Assembly (NCBI GenBank): GCA_964513205.1
Contig: CAZELP010000001.1
Location: 1-64,000 of the forward strand
Reading direction: 5' to 3'
From: JAGVJT01 sp964513205
GTDB taxonomy: Bacteria > Pseudomonadota > Gammaproteobacteria > Legionellales > Legionellaceae
DNA length: 64,000 bases
Shown: positions 24,975 to 34,245 of the stretch, in pieces
How the letters are laid out: every line of letters starts with the position of its first letter
Numbering within the stretch: the first letter of the stretch is position 1
Position numbers and translations under genes: made by a program
Notes under the pieces: generated by a model
Told to the model about the DNA's origin: nothing
Databases searched by the model: none
The model's input: only the letters and a program-made list of their open reading frames with translations

Positions 24975-25841
24975 ATGATACATCTGACTGAACAGCTTCG
25001 TCCCAAAGAGATCGATGCACTCAATCTGCTTGTTAAACGCTGTAAAAAAGAAGACGGACATCGAATTGCGTTTTATCCTGATTTATTGGCACACAAGCGA
25101 CCTAAACCACGAAGTGTGCTTCTTTTTCATGAAGCGCAACTCATTGGATTTGCTGCGGCTTTTTTCTTTGAGCTTGATTGTGCTGAGATTGCATTGTTGA
25201 TTCATCCTTCTCATCGACGCCATCATTTAGCTAAAAAGTGCCTACGTTTCTTATTGGATGACATTGCACGCTTTAGACCAGTACCCAAACTTTGTTTCTC
25301 GACTCCTCATCAAAATTCGACAGAAACGCTTTCCGCTCAAGGTTTTCATTATTTGCATACAGAATACGAAATGAAGTACGGCCGTCATTCATCATTGGCA
25401 AATGATAAACAGCACCTGATAAGACAGGCCTCTTTTGCAGATATGCAACCCCTTTGTGAGCTTGATCAACGCTGCTTCCCTAGTACACATGCGTACAGCC
25501 AAGCTCGATTTCAAACTTTACTGCAGCGAGAACAACACGTCATTTTTGTTTTGCTAGAAAATGATCGCATCATTGGGAAAGCACATGTCAACTGGGATAA
25601 AAAAACTGCTTTTCTGAGTGACATTGGGGTTCTTCCGGAAAAACAACATCAAGGACTTGGAACGCAACTGATTGAACATTGCATTCAATTTGCACACAAC
25701 ATTCCTCAACGTAATATTCGATTATCTGTTGAAACATACAATCAAAATGCATTAAAACTCTACCTGCATCTCGGATTTAAGCCGATCAACGCCATTGACT
25801 ATTGGGAAGTTGCTTTTTCGACCGTTGATGCACGAACGTGA
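24975..25841 (+). CDS. Tandem-GNAT N-acetyltransferase
   Basis: This 288-residue protein has two GNAT-like halves. The first (about 1-135) is degenerate in the acetyl-CoA loop (H-P-S-H-R-R-H-H-L-A-K). The second (about 148-285) has a good motif with Q-H-Q-G-L-G-T-Q-L-I and ends N-Q-N-A-L-K-L-Y-L-H-L-G-F. This mycothiol-synthase-like double layout is known in the superfamily. It is co-directional with the RMD1-like gene (three-base gap), so it may be co-transcribed. Substrate unknown. Confidence 0.78.
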   Translation: MIHLTEQLRPKEIDALNLLVKRCKKEDGHRIAFYPDLLAHKRPKPRSVLLFHEAQLIGFAAAFFFELDCAEIALLIHPSHRRHHLAKKCLRFLLDDIARFRPVPKLCFSTPHQNSTETLSAQGFHYLHTEYEMKYGRHSSLANDKQHLIRQASFADMQPLCELDQRCFPSTHAYSQARFQTLLQREQHVIFVLLENDRIIGKAHVNWDKKTAFLSDIGVLPEKQHQGLGTQLIEHCIQFAHNIPQRNIRLSVETYNQNALKLYLHLGFKPINAIDYWEVAFSTVDART

Positions 25842-25850
25842 GCGTCGCAG

Positions 25851-26432
25851 CTAAGCATTTTCAAGATACCGATAAAATTTAAGTAATTTGACCACACGAA
25901 TGACCCCTTCGGTTTGACGTGCGATATTGATCACTCGAATGGCTTCTTCGGGCAACGCATCCCCCATCAAATACACCACGTGATCAACGGTAATCACTTT
26001 AAATTGATTGGGATTGATATCAGAATCAGCAACAATCTGACTACGTATTTTAGCGGTTATCCAACTGTCTTCGACCGTATTATCGGGAAAATGTCCTACC
26101 GCGATTTGATAAAAAAGACGACGCGTTTTCAACTGCTCATGATTCACACGCCGCATGACTTCATTTCGCATCGCTTCGTTTGGCACATGTCCAACAATCA
26201 GTAAATCGCCATTGAGGGCTGCTACATCTAAAATAACACCTCCTCTTTTGAAGCGTGTGTCATGAAAGATGGCTCGATTTGAAACCGCAGCAAGCTGATA
26301 GTCGTTCAACTTTTTGTATAAATCGTGACGATCGTAAACCATGGACGCACCAGTCCAAACACTGCTCACCTCCATACATCCGGTGAGCAATACACTGATC
26401 ATTGATAAAACAAAAAGTGAGCGTATCCTCAT
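25851..26432 (-). CDS. BON-domain outer-membrane lipoprotein (DolP-like, second copy)
   Basis: This 193-residue protein has a lipoprotein signal ending L-L-T-G-C (Cys19). Two BON domains (about 45-115 and 120-190) carry V-Y-L-M-G-type phospholipid-binding strands. DolP (YraP) and OsmY relatives bind anionic phospholipid and support outer-membrane integrity. It is the last gene of the minus-strand run and begins inside the stop of its paralogue (ATGA). The tandem duplication of dolP is unusual compared with E. coli. Confidence 0.82.
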   Translation of the reverse strand: MRIRSLFVLSMISVLLTGCMEVSSVWTGASMVYDRHDLYKKLNDYQLAAVSNRAIFHDTRFKRGGVILDVAALNGDLLIVGHVPNEAMRNEVMRRVNHEQLKTRRLFYQIAVGHFPDNTVEDSWITAKIRSQIVADSDINPNQFKVITVDHVVYLMGDALPEEAIRVINIARQTEGVIRVVKLLKFYRYLENA

Positions 26433-26998
26433 CGCACGTACTGGAAAACTTTTACAACACGACGGACATTTTTCACTTGTCGCGCAACAGTGACCGCTAA
26501 ATTCGCTTGGTCTTGAGTCACAATTCCCATGAGATAAACCACACCGCTTTCCGTCACAACACGAATGGATCCTGATTCTAATCCTGATTTAGCGAGTAAC
26601 TTGGCGCGTACTTCAGCGGTGATTAATGCGTCTTGACTGCGCTCAGACAACAGTCTCTTTTGATCGACTGTGATTTCGTTATAAACACGACGAACATGTG
26701 GCGTTGTCTGTGCAATTTTTTCTGCAACAATACGCAAAGAAGCAATCGGTGTTTGTCCTACCAATAAAACTGATTGGTTAAACACCGTCACAACAATATG
26801 AGAATCTCGAAAACGCGGATCTGTCACAATTGCGGTATGCACAACATGAAAAATACGCGCATCACGCTCCATCATCACCATGCTACGGCGATCGTAGACG
26901 ACTAATCCTGTCGCAGCACCCGCAACAACTGCCGCAACACAGCCGCTTAACATCGAACAAATTAAGATTCCTATTACTGTATATTGTTTTATTTTCAT
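26429..26998 (-). CDS. dolP: BON-domain outer-membrane lipoprotein (DolP/YraP)
   Basis: This 189-residue protein has a lipobox L-S-G-C (Cys20), then a Gly/Ala-rich stretch and two BON domains. The second contains V-V-Y-L-M-G-I-V and ends V-K-V-F-Q-Y-V, very like E. coli DolP. It follows diaA with an ATGA overlap, as in the conserved yraN-diaA-dolP order. Its role would be outer-membrane phospholipid and envelope homeostasis. Confidence 0.88.
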   Translation of the reverse strand: MKIKQYTVIGILICSMLSGCVAAVVAGAATGLVVYDRRSMVMMERDARIFHVVHTAIVTDPRFRDSHIVVTVFNQSVLLVGQTPIASLRIVAEKIAQTTPHVRRVYNEITVDQKRLLSERSQDALITAEVRAKLLAKSGLESGSIRVVTESGVVYLMGIVTQDQANLAVTVARQVKNVRRVVKVFQYVR

Positions 26999-27549
26999 TC
27001 CACCACCTGTCCAAATAAAGATTGTTCAATCAAATCAGAAAAACACGACAACACAAAAAGTTGTGTTTCGTGAATCAGTGCATCTGTCTCGCCAGGGACA
27101 CAAATTTCAAGGTCTGCCGCAGTTAAGCTCATTTTTAACATGCTCTTTTCACTACTTAAAACAATCACATGCATTTCTTTATCATGTGCAGCCTGTATCA
27201 GTTCCGGAATCAACAAAGACTTAGGCCACACATTCAAAATAATGCAAATGTCCTCTGTCGCACCCAAAGCGTGTACTTGACGAACAGGCGTTTTCTGAAC
27301 GTCATCAGATGCAAGTAGGATAACCGGTAACGCCGGTCTTTCTAACTCAACATGATTGAGCAAAACAGAAGTAAAATATTGGGCATTGAAGCAAGCATAA
27401 CTCTCGCCCGAAATAAATATAGTGCCATTACGCAATAAACACTCGACCAATCGCTTCGCTGCTTGAGCAATTTGTTTTTCCAATTGATCCGCAGCCAAAA
27501 TTCGATTTTCTATGCTTGCACTAAATAAACGGTGTACTCTATTGTTCAT
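26995..27549 (-). CDS. diaA: DnaA initiator-associating factor DiaA (SIS domain)
   Basis: This 184-residue SIS-domain protein of the phosphoheptose-isomerase fold starts at ATG 27549 (overlapping the yraN stop as ATGA) rather than the longer in-frame extension. Core features are I-F-I-S-G-E-S-Y-A-C (about 47-56) and a late V-L-S-S-E-K-S. In E. coli, DiaA promotes DnaA assembly at oriC. GmhA is the alternative for this fold, but the yraN/dolP context favours DiaA. Some residues of the classic sugar-phosphate site look altered. Confidence 0.8.
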   Translation of the reverse strand: MNNRVHRLFSASIENRILAADQLEKQIAQAAKRLVECLLRNGTIFISGESYACFNAQYFTSVLLNHVELERPALPVILLASDDVQKTPVRQVHALGATEDICIILNVWPKSLLIPELIQAAHDKEMHVIVLSSEKSMLKMSLTAADLEICVPGETDALIHETQLFVLSCFSDLIEQSLFGQVVE

Positions 27550-27905
27550 AAGTCCTGATAAAAAGCATTTTGAACCCAAGTCAGCTCGTGATTTTCACCA
27601 TCCACACTGACCACATCAAACCGCATCTTGGCCTTATTATGCATTCTAATACTCTGAATATAAAGGGCCGCTGTTTTAATTATTTTTTGTTGCTTATGCC
27701 ATGTCACTGTGTCCATTCCATATCCAAATCGAGTGTTTTTTCGTGCTCGAACCTCAACAAAGATCAGCATACCTGCTTGTTGCATGATCAGATCAATCTC
27801 ACCAAAACGACTGCGATAATTTTCTTGAATACACTGTAATCCCTTTGATTGCAAAAAGGCTTTGGCTCGAGACTCAGCCCAACGTCCAAATGTTTGAGAA
27901 TCCAT
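27546..27905 (-). CDS. yraN: YraN family endonuclease-like protein (UPF0102)
   Basis: This 119-residue protein has the UPF0102 pattern: G-R-W-A-E-S-R-A near the N-terminus, then N-Y-R-S-R-F-G-E-I-D-L-I and L-I-F-V-E-V-R-A-R, the D-ExK-like layout of the restriction-endonuclease fold. The biological role is unsettled. It sits 23 bases after parB and overlaps diaA. Confidence 0.9.
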   Translation of the reverse strand: MDSQTFGRWAESRAKAFLQSKGLQCIQENYRSRFGEIDLIMQQAGMLIFVEVRARKNTRFGYGMDTVTWHKQQKIIKTAALYIQSIRMHNKAKMRFDVVSVDGENHELTWVQNAFYQDL

Positions 27906-27928
27906 AAAACGCTTCCTTGCGTATTTGC

Positions 27929-28810
27929 CTACTCAATTTCGGCAGCTTGTTGACAAATTTTTTCTATGACCCGCTTTAAATGATGTAAATTACTATAATG
28001 GACCATCAGCGTACCTTCACCTGATTTTTTTGTCTTCAGGCTAACACGCGTTTTCAACTGTTCAGATAATCGGCTCAATTCATTTCCAAACAACAAAGAT
28101 GAATCGTCAAAACGTTCTTTTGTCATCAGAGTTTTGGTATTCAATCGCGCAACCAGTGCTTCTGTTTCACGAACGGATAAGCCACGCTCAACAACACATT
28201 TTGCAACTTCAAGCTGCTGCTCTTCAGGCAGCATCAGCAAGCTTCGCGCATGCCCCATATCAAGCTCACCCTGCTCCACCATTGATTGTACTGTTGCATT
28301 GAGATGTAACAAACGTAAAAAATTACTGACAGCCGCACGAGATTTTGACAAGAGATTCGCAATTTCTTGGTGAGTCAGAGAAAATTCATCTGATAAACGC
28401 TGCATGGCTCGTGCTTGCTCCATCGCGTTTAATGCTTCGCGCTGAAGATTCTCAACCAAAGCCATGGCCATAGCCGTTTCATCATCTACTTGTCGAACAA
28501 GCACAGGGATATCCGTCATACCCGCCAGTTGGCAAGCGCGCCAACGACGTTCTCCTGCGACAATTTCATATGCACCGATTCCGCACTCTCGAACAACGAG
28601 TGGTTGTAGGAGCCCTTGCTTTTTAATGGATTCGGCAAGCTCCGTCAAAGCTTCTTCATTCATCACAATTCTGGGTTGATACTTCCCAGGTCGCAGAGAG
28701 GCTGTTGGAATTAAAAGTGGTATCGCCAACGCAGATTCTTCTTTTTGTGGTTCAGTTGACTGCAACAATGCGGATAAATTTTTACCTAGTCCGGTACGTT
28801 TCACACTCAT
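27929..28810 (-). CDS. parB: Chromosome partitioning protein ParB
   Basis: This 293-residue CTPase and parS-binding protein has the N-terminal ParB/Spo0J nuclease-like domain with Y-Q-P-R and G-E-R-R-W-R-A (about 84-90), a central HTH (about 130-200, with L-S-K-S-R-A-A-V-S-N-F-L-R-L) and a C-terminal dimerisation segment. It overlaps parA by ATGA. I found no full parS consensus in the window by eye. Confidence 0.95.
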   Translation of the reverse strand: MSVKRTGLGKNLSALLQSTEPQKEESALAIPLLIPTASLRPGKYQPRIVMNEEALTELAESIKKQGLLQPLVVRECGIGAYEIVAGERRWRACQLAGMTDIPVLVRQVDDETAMAMALVENLQREALNAMEQARAMQRLSDEFSLTHQEIANLLSKSRAAVSNFLRLLHLNATVQSMVEQGELDMGHARSLLMLPEEQQLEVAKCVVERGLSVRETEALVARLNTKTLMTKERFDDSSLLFGNELSRLSEQLKTRVSLKTKKSGEGTLMVHYSNLHHLKRVIEKICQQAAEIE

Positions 28811-29589
28811 GCCACACTCCCTGTCACAACAGTTTGTTTGCCTAAAAATTCAGCCGCAAGCACCATATACGCTGCTGCTCCAGATGAAGTTCTATCATAT
28901 TGCAAAATTGGCAATCCATGACTTGGAGCCTCAGCTAAACGAACATTGCGAGGAATTACTGTGCGATATACTTTTTCTTTAAAATGATCGAGAAGTTGCC
29001 TCGATACTTCGGTACTCAAGCGATTTCTTGCATCGAATAAAGTTCGTAAAATTCCCTCTATCTGCAAACGTGTGTTAACAGAAGCTTGTACTTGCCGAAT
29101 TGTAGTTAACAAAGCCGCCAACCCTTCTAAAGCATAATACTCACACTGCATGGGAATAATCACAGAATCTGCCGCAACCAATGCATTTAATGTGAGTGTG
29201 TTTAAAGTTGGTGGACAATCAATAAAAATATAATCATAACGCTCTGAAAGCGGTTGCAACGCTTTATACAAAACGGTTTCTCGATGCGCTTGCTCCATCA
29301 GACTGACTTCAGCAACAGTCAAATCACCATTTGCAGGCAAAAGGTCGAAACCAGAAGTTGTAGATAAACAAGCTTGCTCGGCAAGACAATCTCGTAATAA
29401 GACTTCATTGACGGAATGGACCAAGGTGTTTTTATCGACACCAGAACCCATTGTTGCATTCCCTTGGGGATCTAAATCGACCAATAAAACCGCCTGTTCA
29501 CTTGCTCCAACAGATGCAGCTAAATTGACCGCGGTCGTCGTTTTACCAACGCCCCCTTTTTGATTGGCAATGGCCACTATTTTCGCCAT
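28807..29589 (-). CDS. parA: Chromosome partitioning ATPase ParA (Soj)
   Basis: This 260-residue deviant-Walker ATPase has the N-terminal motif N-Q-K-G-G-V-G-K-T-T (residues 8-17), then D-L-D-P-Q-G-N and D-C-P-P-T-L. It works with ParB on the origin region. It lies 59 bases after rsmG in the order mnmG-rsmG-parA-parB that is typical of origin-proximal DNA. Confidence 0.96.
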   Translation of the reverse strand: MAKIVAIANQKGGVGKTTTAVNLAASVGASEQAVLLVDLDPQGNATMGSGVDKNTLVHSVNEVLLRDCLAEQACLSTTSGFDLLPANGDLTVAEVSLMEQAHRETVLYKALQPLSERYDYIFIDCPPTLNTLTLNALVAADSVIIPMQCEYYALEGLAALLTTIRQVQASVNTRLQIEGILRTLFDARNRLSTEVSRQLLDHFKEKVYRTVIPRNVRLAEAPSHGLPILQYDRTSSGAAAYMVLAAEFLGKQTVVTGSVA

Positions 29590-29648
29590 AAATACTCCAT
29601 AACATCTTTTTTAGGAGTAGTATAAAACCTGCCGCTTGATTTGGCCAA

Positions 29649-30263
29649 TTACTTCTGAATAATAACGCAACAACGTTCAGCATTTATAAAAGGAACACGA
29701 TAAGAGTGAACTTCAAAAGGGTGAGGCAATTGCTTCAACTCCTCATCAGGTTGTTTACCTTTCATCGCGATCCATACACCATTCGCTTTCAACAAATGCT
29801 CCGTCCAACGCGTCATTTGAATAAGCTCACTAAAAGCACAACTTAAAATGCCATCAAACAGATCATCTGGGCGATAAGCTTCTGCTCGGGCTTGTACAAC
29901 GGTCACGTTATCTAATTTGAGACGAAATTTAACTTCTGTTAGGAAACGGGTTTTCTTGCCATTGCTATCAAGCAAGGTAAATCTTAAATCTGGACGCGCA
30001 ATAGCCAAAGCGATTCCCGGAACACCTGCACCACTTCCTACATCCAATAGTTTGTTCCCTTGAAGCCAGGGTAAAATCGCGAGGCTATCCAAAATATAAC
30101 GCTCAACTTGCTCGCAACCATCATGAATCGCGGTCAGGCTATACGCATGATTCCATGTATTGAGCAAGTTTAAATAATTTAAAAACGCATCTGGTACCAC
30201 ACTCACACCCAGGCTATTCAATCCTCGCTCAAGGTGGCTTAAGATCTGCTGTGTATTTTTCAT
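29649..30263 (-). CDS. rsmG: 16S rRNA (guanine527-N7)-methyltransferase RsmG
   Basis: This 204-residue SAM-dependent methyltransferase modifies G527 of 16S rRNA. Motif I is L-L-D-V-G-S-G-A-G-V-P-G (about 68-79), preceded by I-L-D-S. Length and motif order match GidB. It overlaps mnmG by ATGA. Confidence 0.95.
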   Translation of the reverse strand: MKNTQQILSHLERGLNSLGVSVVPDAFLNYLNLLNTWNHAYSLTAIHDGCEQVERYILDSLAILPWLQGNKLLDVGSGAGVPGIALAIARPDLRFTLLDSNGKKTRFLTEVKFRLKLDNVTVVQARAEAYRPDDLFDGILSCAFSELIQMTRWTEHLLKANGVWIAMKGKQPDEELKQLPHPFEVHSYRVPFINAERCCVIIQK

Positions 30264-32137
30264 ATGGAAATCATCTGCTGCTTTTTAAGATGCACCCACA
30301 ACAATGACAAAGCCGCAGGTGTTACACCCGAAATTCGCCCAGCCTGTCCTATTGTATGTGGTTTTGCTTTATTGAGTTTTTGAATCACCTCAGAAGAAAG
30401 CCCTATGACGTCTTGATAATCAAGATCTTGAGGGAGCTGTGTATGCTCGTGTTTTTTTAAACGCTCAATTTCCTGTCTTTGACGCTCAATGTAACCGGCG
30501 TATTTTGCCTGGATCTCAACTTGCTCGGCAACCTCCGACGTTAGCACTGAAAAATCGACTTCTGCCAATGCAGCAAGATGTGCATAACGTATTTCTGGTC
30601 TTTTCAGTAGGTCGATCGCAAGACAATCGTGTTGTAATGGCGTTTCCAAAATCGAAGTCAATGATTCATTATGAGAAACACGTATCCAAGTCGATGCTAA
30701 TTTTTGTGACGCTTTTTCTATCGCTTCTTTTTTTTCACAAAACGCCTGCCAACGGACATCATCCACCAGTCCAAGAGCACGCCCTCTCTCTGTCAAACGT
30801 AAATCCGCATTGTCTTCACGCAACAATAGACGATATTCTGCACGTGAAGTAAACATTCGATAGGGCTCTTGTGTTCCTCTTGTAATTAAATCGTCGACCA
30901 GCACGCCAAGATACGCTTCATCACGTTTAGGTGACCACATCTCAAGCTCTCTTGTCCACAAGACAGCATTCAGTCCGGCCAATAATCCTTGGGCAGCAGC
31001 TTCTTCGTATCCGGTTGTGCCATTAATTTGTCCTGCAAAAAATAAGTTGGCAAATGCCTTTGTTTGCAGAGAAGGTGTTAGGCTTCGAGGATCAAAATAA
31101 TCATATTCAATCGCATAACCAGGGCGCGTAATGATGGCATTTTCAAATCCTTTGATGGTACGCACAAAACGAGCTTGCACTTCGAAAGGAAGACTCGTCG
31201 AAATGCCATTGGGATAAATCTCATCTGTTGTCAGACCTTCTGGCTCGACAAAAATTTGATGAGACAATTTATCACTAAAACGAACGACTTTGTCCTCAAT
31301 CGAAGGACAGTAACGAGGCCCAACACCTTCAATCACACCAATGTACATAGGCGACTGATGTAAATTATCTCGAATAATTTCATGTGTTTTTTCAGTGGTT
31401 TCCGTGATAAAACAAGGACGTTGAGGAGGATGTTTCGCCTCCGTAGACAGATAAGAAAAAACCGGTCTTGGCGTATCACCCTCTTGACGGGTCATCACAT
31501 CATAATTGAGCGAACGCCCCTCTATGCGAGGAGGAGTACCTGTTTTTAAACGACCAACAGGTAAATTTAATTCACGTAACCGACTAGCCAATGCTATCGC
31601 AGGTGGGTCACCCGCTCTTCCACCCGCATGCTGAGCTAAACCGACGTGAATTTTTCCACCTAAAAAAGTACCAACGGTCAATACAATGGCTTTTGCTTCA
31701 AAACGAAGTCCCATCTGAGTCACAACGGCCGTCACGCGATCTTGCTCGACACAAATGTCTTCAACTGCTTGCTGAAAAAGAGTTAAATTCGGTTGTGACT
31801 GCAGCATTTGACGGATGGCTTGACGATAAAGCACTCTATCGGCCTGTGCTCTCGTGGCTCTAACCGCAGGACCTTTAGACGCATTTAAGGTACGGAATTG
31901 GATACCCGCCTCATCGGTTGCCATCGCCATCGCACCACCTAGGGCATCGATTTCTTTAACCAAATGTCCTTTGCCAATACCACCAATCGCAGGATTACAA
32001 GACATCTGCCCTAACAAGTCTAAATTGTGAGTCAGTAAAAGGGTCTGAGCACCCATGCGAGCAGAAGCAAGAGCCGCCTCAGTCCCCGCATGTCCACCAC
32101 CAATTACAATTACATCGTAACGCTTTTCTAAATTCAT
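30260..32137 (-). CDS. mnmG: tRNA uridine-5-carboxymethylaminomethyl modification enzyme MnmG
   Basis: This 625-residue FAD protein forms a complex with MnmE to modify the wobble uridine of several tRNAs. It has the N-terminal FAD motif G-G-G-H-A-G-T-E-A (about 13-21), C-N-P-A-I-G-G-I-G-K-G-H and, near residue 270, G-P-R-Y-C-P-S-I-E-D-K. Full length. mnmE is not adjacent, unlike in many relatives; the next gene upstream is an unknown membrane protein 27 bases away. Confidence 0.96.
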   Translation of the reverse strand: MNLEKRYDVIVIGGGHAGTEAALASARMGAQTLLLTHNLDLLGQMSCNPAIGGIGKGHLVKEIDALGGAMAMATDEAGIQFRTLNASKGPAVRATRAQADRVLYRQAIRQMLQSQPNLTLFQQAVEDICVEQDRVTAVVTQMGLRFEAKAIVLTVGTFLGGKIHVGLAQHAGGRAGDPPAIALASRLRELNLPVGRLKTGTPPRIEGRSLNYDVMTRQEGDTPRPVFSYLSTEAKHPPQRPCFITETTEKTHEIIRDNLHQSPMYIGVIEGVGPRYCPSIEDKVVRFSDKLSHQIFVEPEGLTTDEIYPNGISTSLPFEVQARFVRTIKGFENAIITRPGYAIEYDYFDPRSLTPSLQTKAFANLFFAGQINGTTGYEEAAAQGLLAGLNAVLWTRELEMWSPKRDEAYLGVLVDDLITRGTQEPYRMFTSRAEYRLLLREDNADLRLTERGRALGLVDDVRWQAFCEKKEAIEKASQKLASTWIRVSHNESLTSILETPLQHDCLAIDLLKRPEIRYAHLAALAEVDFSVLTSEVAEQVEIQAKYAGYIERQRQEIERLKKHEHTQLPQDLDYQDVIGLSSEVIQKLNKAKPHTIGQAGRISGVTPAALSLLWVHLKKQQMISI

Positions 32138-32164
32138 TTTAAGTTTAATTGAGCAACAAATTGG

Positions 32165-34006
32165 CTAATTATACACATATTCAGTCTGAATGCCAGAATC
32201 ACCTATGTTTCTGTCTTGATTTAACATGCAAGCGAGTTGATCCGTAGATGACAACAATGCTTTTTTCACAAACAAATCGTATTCTTTTTCTGGAAAATCA
32301 GCGAGATGGCCGTCTTTTTGAGGTACTGTTTTCTCAAAGAATGAATATAACGCAAAAGCCAATCCCAACGATAATATCAGCAGAGGAACGCCTACACCCC
32401 AAGGTAAAAAAACCAAAGAGGTGATGAACAAAACCGGGATAACAAGATCTCGAATTGTCGAAACGAGCAATCGATTTCTTTGATAAACACACATTTTCTG
32501 TTGATAAATAGACTCACTTTTCAATAACTTCATCTCAAGGTAATACATTTTTAGTTGACCCTCAGATGTCTTACGACAATTGGGATCTTGCGTCTTTTCA
32601 AATTGAGCGGCGAGCACTTTAAAAGCTTCTATTTTTTCTAACAAAAGTGCATCCGATTCATGTATCATTTTCTTGCTCTTTGCAACACCAAGTGTCATTG
32701 TCCCAGTGTTATAAGACAAATTTAATGTAAAACAAGTGATGGTGGCAGCAACAGCCAAAATCAGGGCGACATGCGGCATCATCAATGCCGAACCAATGAG
32801 CACCACAAACGCAATAAAAAGAAAAGTCGAATATAAAAGGTCAAGTGATGCTTGATAAACTCTGTGATCCCACTCCAATCGAGCTTGCGTCATTTTCCAC
32901 TTTAATGTTTCATAAGCCATTTTATCATCGACACTGACTTTCCCCCCAACGGACCATCTCATTTTCGATTCAAGCTGCCGCAACTCTTCTTCAAAACACT
33001 TTTGTCTCAACCGATAGGCACTCTCTTCCTCATAAAGACGCATTAATGCCAAAATACCGTCCATCAATAAAAGTGACGCCGTCAAACCATTTCCAATGTC
33101 GCCCAGCAAACCGGAGCCGACCAAAACAAAGAAACAAGCAAAATTACATATTCCCCAAATGGTATCATTTAAAATTTGGTATTTACGCATTTCCCACTGA
33201 ATCCAAAATCGTTCATTCCATGTGAAGTTTAATTTCGCTTCTTCTTCTGATAGAAAAAATGTATGCCGAATCAATCCGTACCACCCAAAAGAGGCACGCA
33301 TAAAATACAAAATCCAGCTGAGATTACCTCCAATTAAACCAGTATATGTGAGGGTCTGATTCGCATAAGTAGCATTACCAAATTCGTTTGGAAAAGCCGT
33401 TAACAATATAGACACACTAGAACTGGCCCAAATCCAGTACAATCGACGCTCATTTATAAAGCCAATAAAATCTGTGGCTTTTTGATGACCAGATGCAATT
33501 GTATCAATGCTTTCGAGCAAAGCTGGCACAAGCAACTTGACACCAAGATAACGTGTGCATTGACCAGAATTGGCAGTTTCTCTTAAAAGAGATTGGCTCA
33601 CTTTAGGTTCTATACGAGTCAACCTCAAATGATTAATCAACGCCGCACAACGTCTTATTTGTTCTGCGGTTTCAGAAAGCTTATGCGACATGGATTCAAT
33701 TCTATCAAGCTCATATTGAGTGAATAGTCGATAGAAAATCAGCATCAAATCTTTTTCTATTGTTTCTTTTTGAGACTCTGTTAATGTCGAAAAGGCGGGT
33801 GAAATTGCATCAAAATGACTCAGCAAAGTCATATCTTCTCTGATCACAGAGGAAAATACATTTCTTTTGAGATAAAACCGACGAAGATCCAGGTGATGCA
33901 CATCACCGCTTTCAAGGAATTCGCTCACTTTGCGTTGATCTTCTGTGGATAAAGCCGAAAATGAAGTGCTGAAATAAAGAGGGGTCTTCATAAAAAATCT
34001 TTTCAT
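32165..34006 (-). CDS. Large multi-pass membrane protein with helical linkers, family unknown
   Basis: This is a 613-residue protein with no signal peptide. The N-terminal 185 residues are helical and charged. Hydrophobic blocks at about 187-245, 280-325, 387-430 and 517-556 look like membrane hairpins, separated by charged helical (coiled-coil-like) stretches. The motif R-L-Y-E-E-E (323-328) follows the second block; a similar arrangement, R-L-F-E-E-Y, occurs in the 743-residue protein at 52714-54945. I do not recognise a family. The ATG at 33991 (residue 6) is an alternative start. It is 27 bases upstream of mnmG and may be the first gene of that long run. A secreted effector role is possible in a Legionellales setting but unproven. 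Confidence 0.7.
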   Translation of the reverse strand: MKRFFMKTPLYFSTSFSALSTEDQRKVSEFLESGDVHHLDLRRFYLKRNVFSSVIREDMTLLSHFDAISPAFSTLTESQKETIEKDLMLIFYRLFTQYELDRIESMSHKLSETAEQIRRCAALINHLRLTRIEPKVSQSLLRETANSGQCTRYLGVKLLVPALLESIDTIASGHQKATDFIGFINERRLYWIWASSSVSILLTAFPNEFGNATYANQTLTYTGLIGGNLSWILYFMRASFGWYGLIRHTFFLSEEEAKLNFTWNERFWIQWEMRKYQILNDTIWGICNFACFFVLVGSGLLGDIGNGLTASLLLMDGILALMRLYEEESAYRLRQKCFEEELRQLESKMRWSVGGKVSVDDKMAYETLKWKMTQARLEWDHRVYQASLDLLYSTFLFIAFVVLIGSALMMPHVALILAVAATITCFTLNLSYNTGTMTLGVAKSKKMIHESDALLLEKIEAFKVLAAQFEKTQDPNCRKTSEGQLKMYYLEMKLLKSESIYQQKMCVYQRNRLLVSTIRDLVIPVLFITSLVFLPWGVGVPLLILSLGLAFALYSFFEKTVPQKDGHLADFPEKEYDLFVKKALLSSTDQLACMLNQDRNIGDSGIQTEYVYN

Positions 34007-34182
34007 TTATACACTAATGGTTTTATTTTAGCATATTTTTAATCATAGTACGCATATTTTTTACAAAAAATCTTGACGAAACACGCCCACGTCAAAAATT
34101 AATCAATTGACATGATTGAAATCAATATGTTTTAAAATAAATTTCGTTTACGAAATAATTACATTTATTTGATTATTTATTC

Positions 34183-34211
34183 TTCGCACCAATCTTTTTT
34201 TGTTGTAATAT
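34183..34211 (+). promoter_or_regulatory. Probable promoter of the Ala/Glu-repeat protein gene
   Basis: TTCGCA (34183-34188) and TAATAT (34206-34211) are 17 bases apart, followed by AAGGAG (34232-34237) eight bases before the ATG. The surrounding 34007-34245 gap is very AT-rich and holds no gene. Confidence 0.45.
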
Positions 34212-34245
34212 GGCTCCGATTTATAACCTTTAAGGAGATTTAGTG

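Noticed and set aside
26995..27549. SIS-domain gene as phosphoheptose isomerase GmhA
   Set aside because: The yraN-diaA-dolP order and absence of heptose genes favour DiaA.
30834..30849. CACGTGAA-containing sequence in mnmG as a parS site
   Set aside because: Only about 11 of 16 positions match the consensus; too weak to call.
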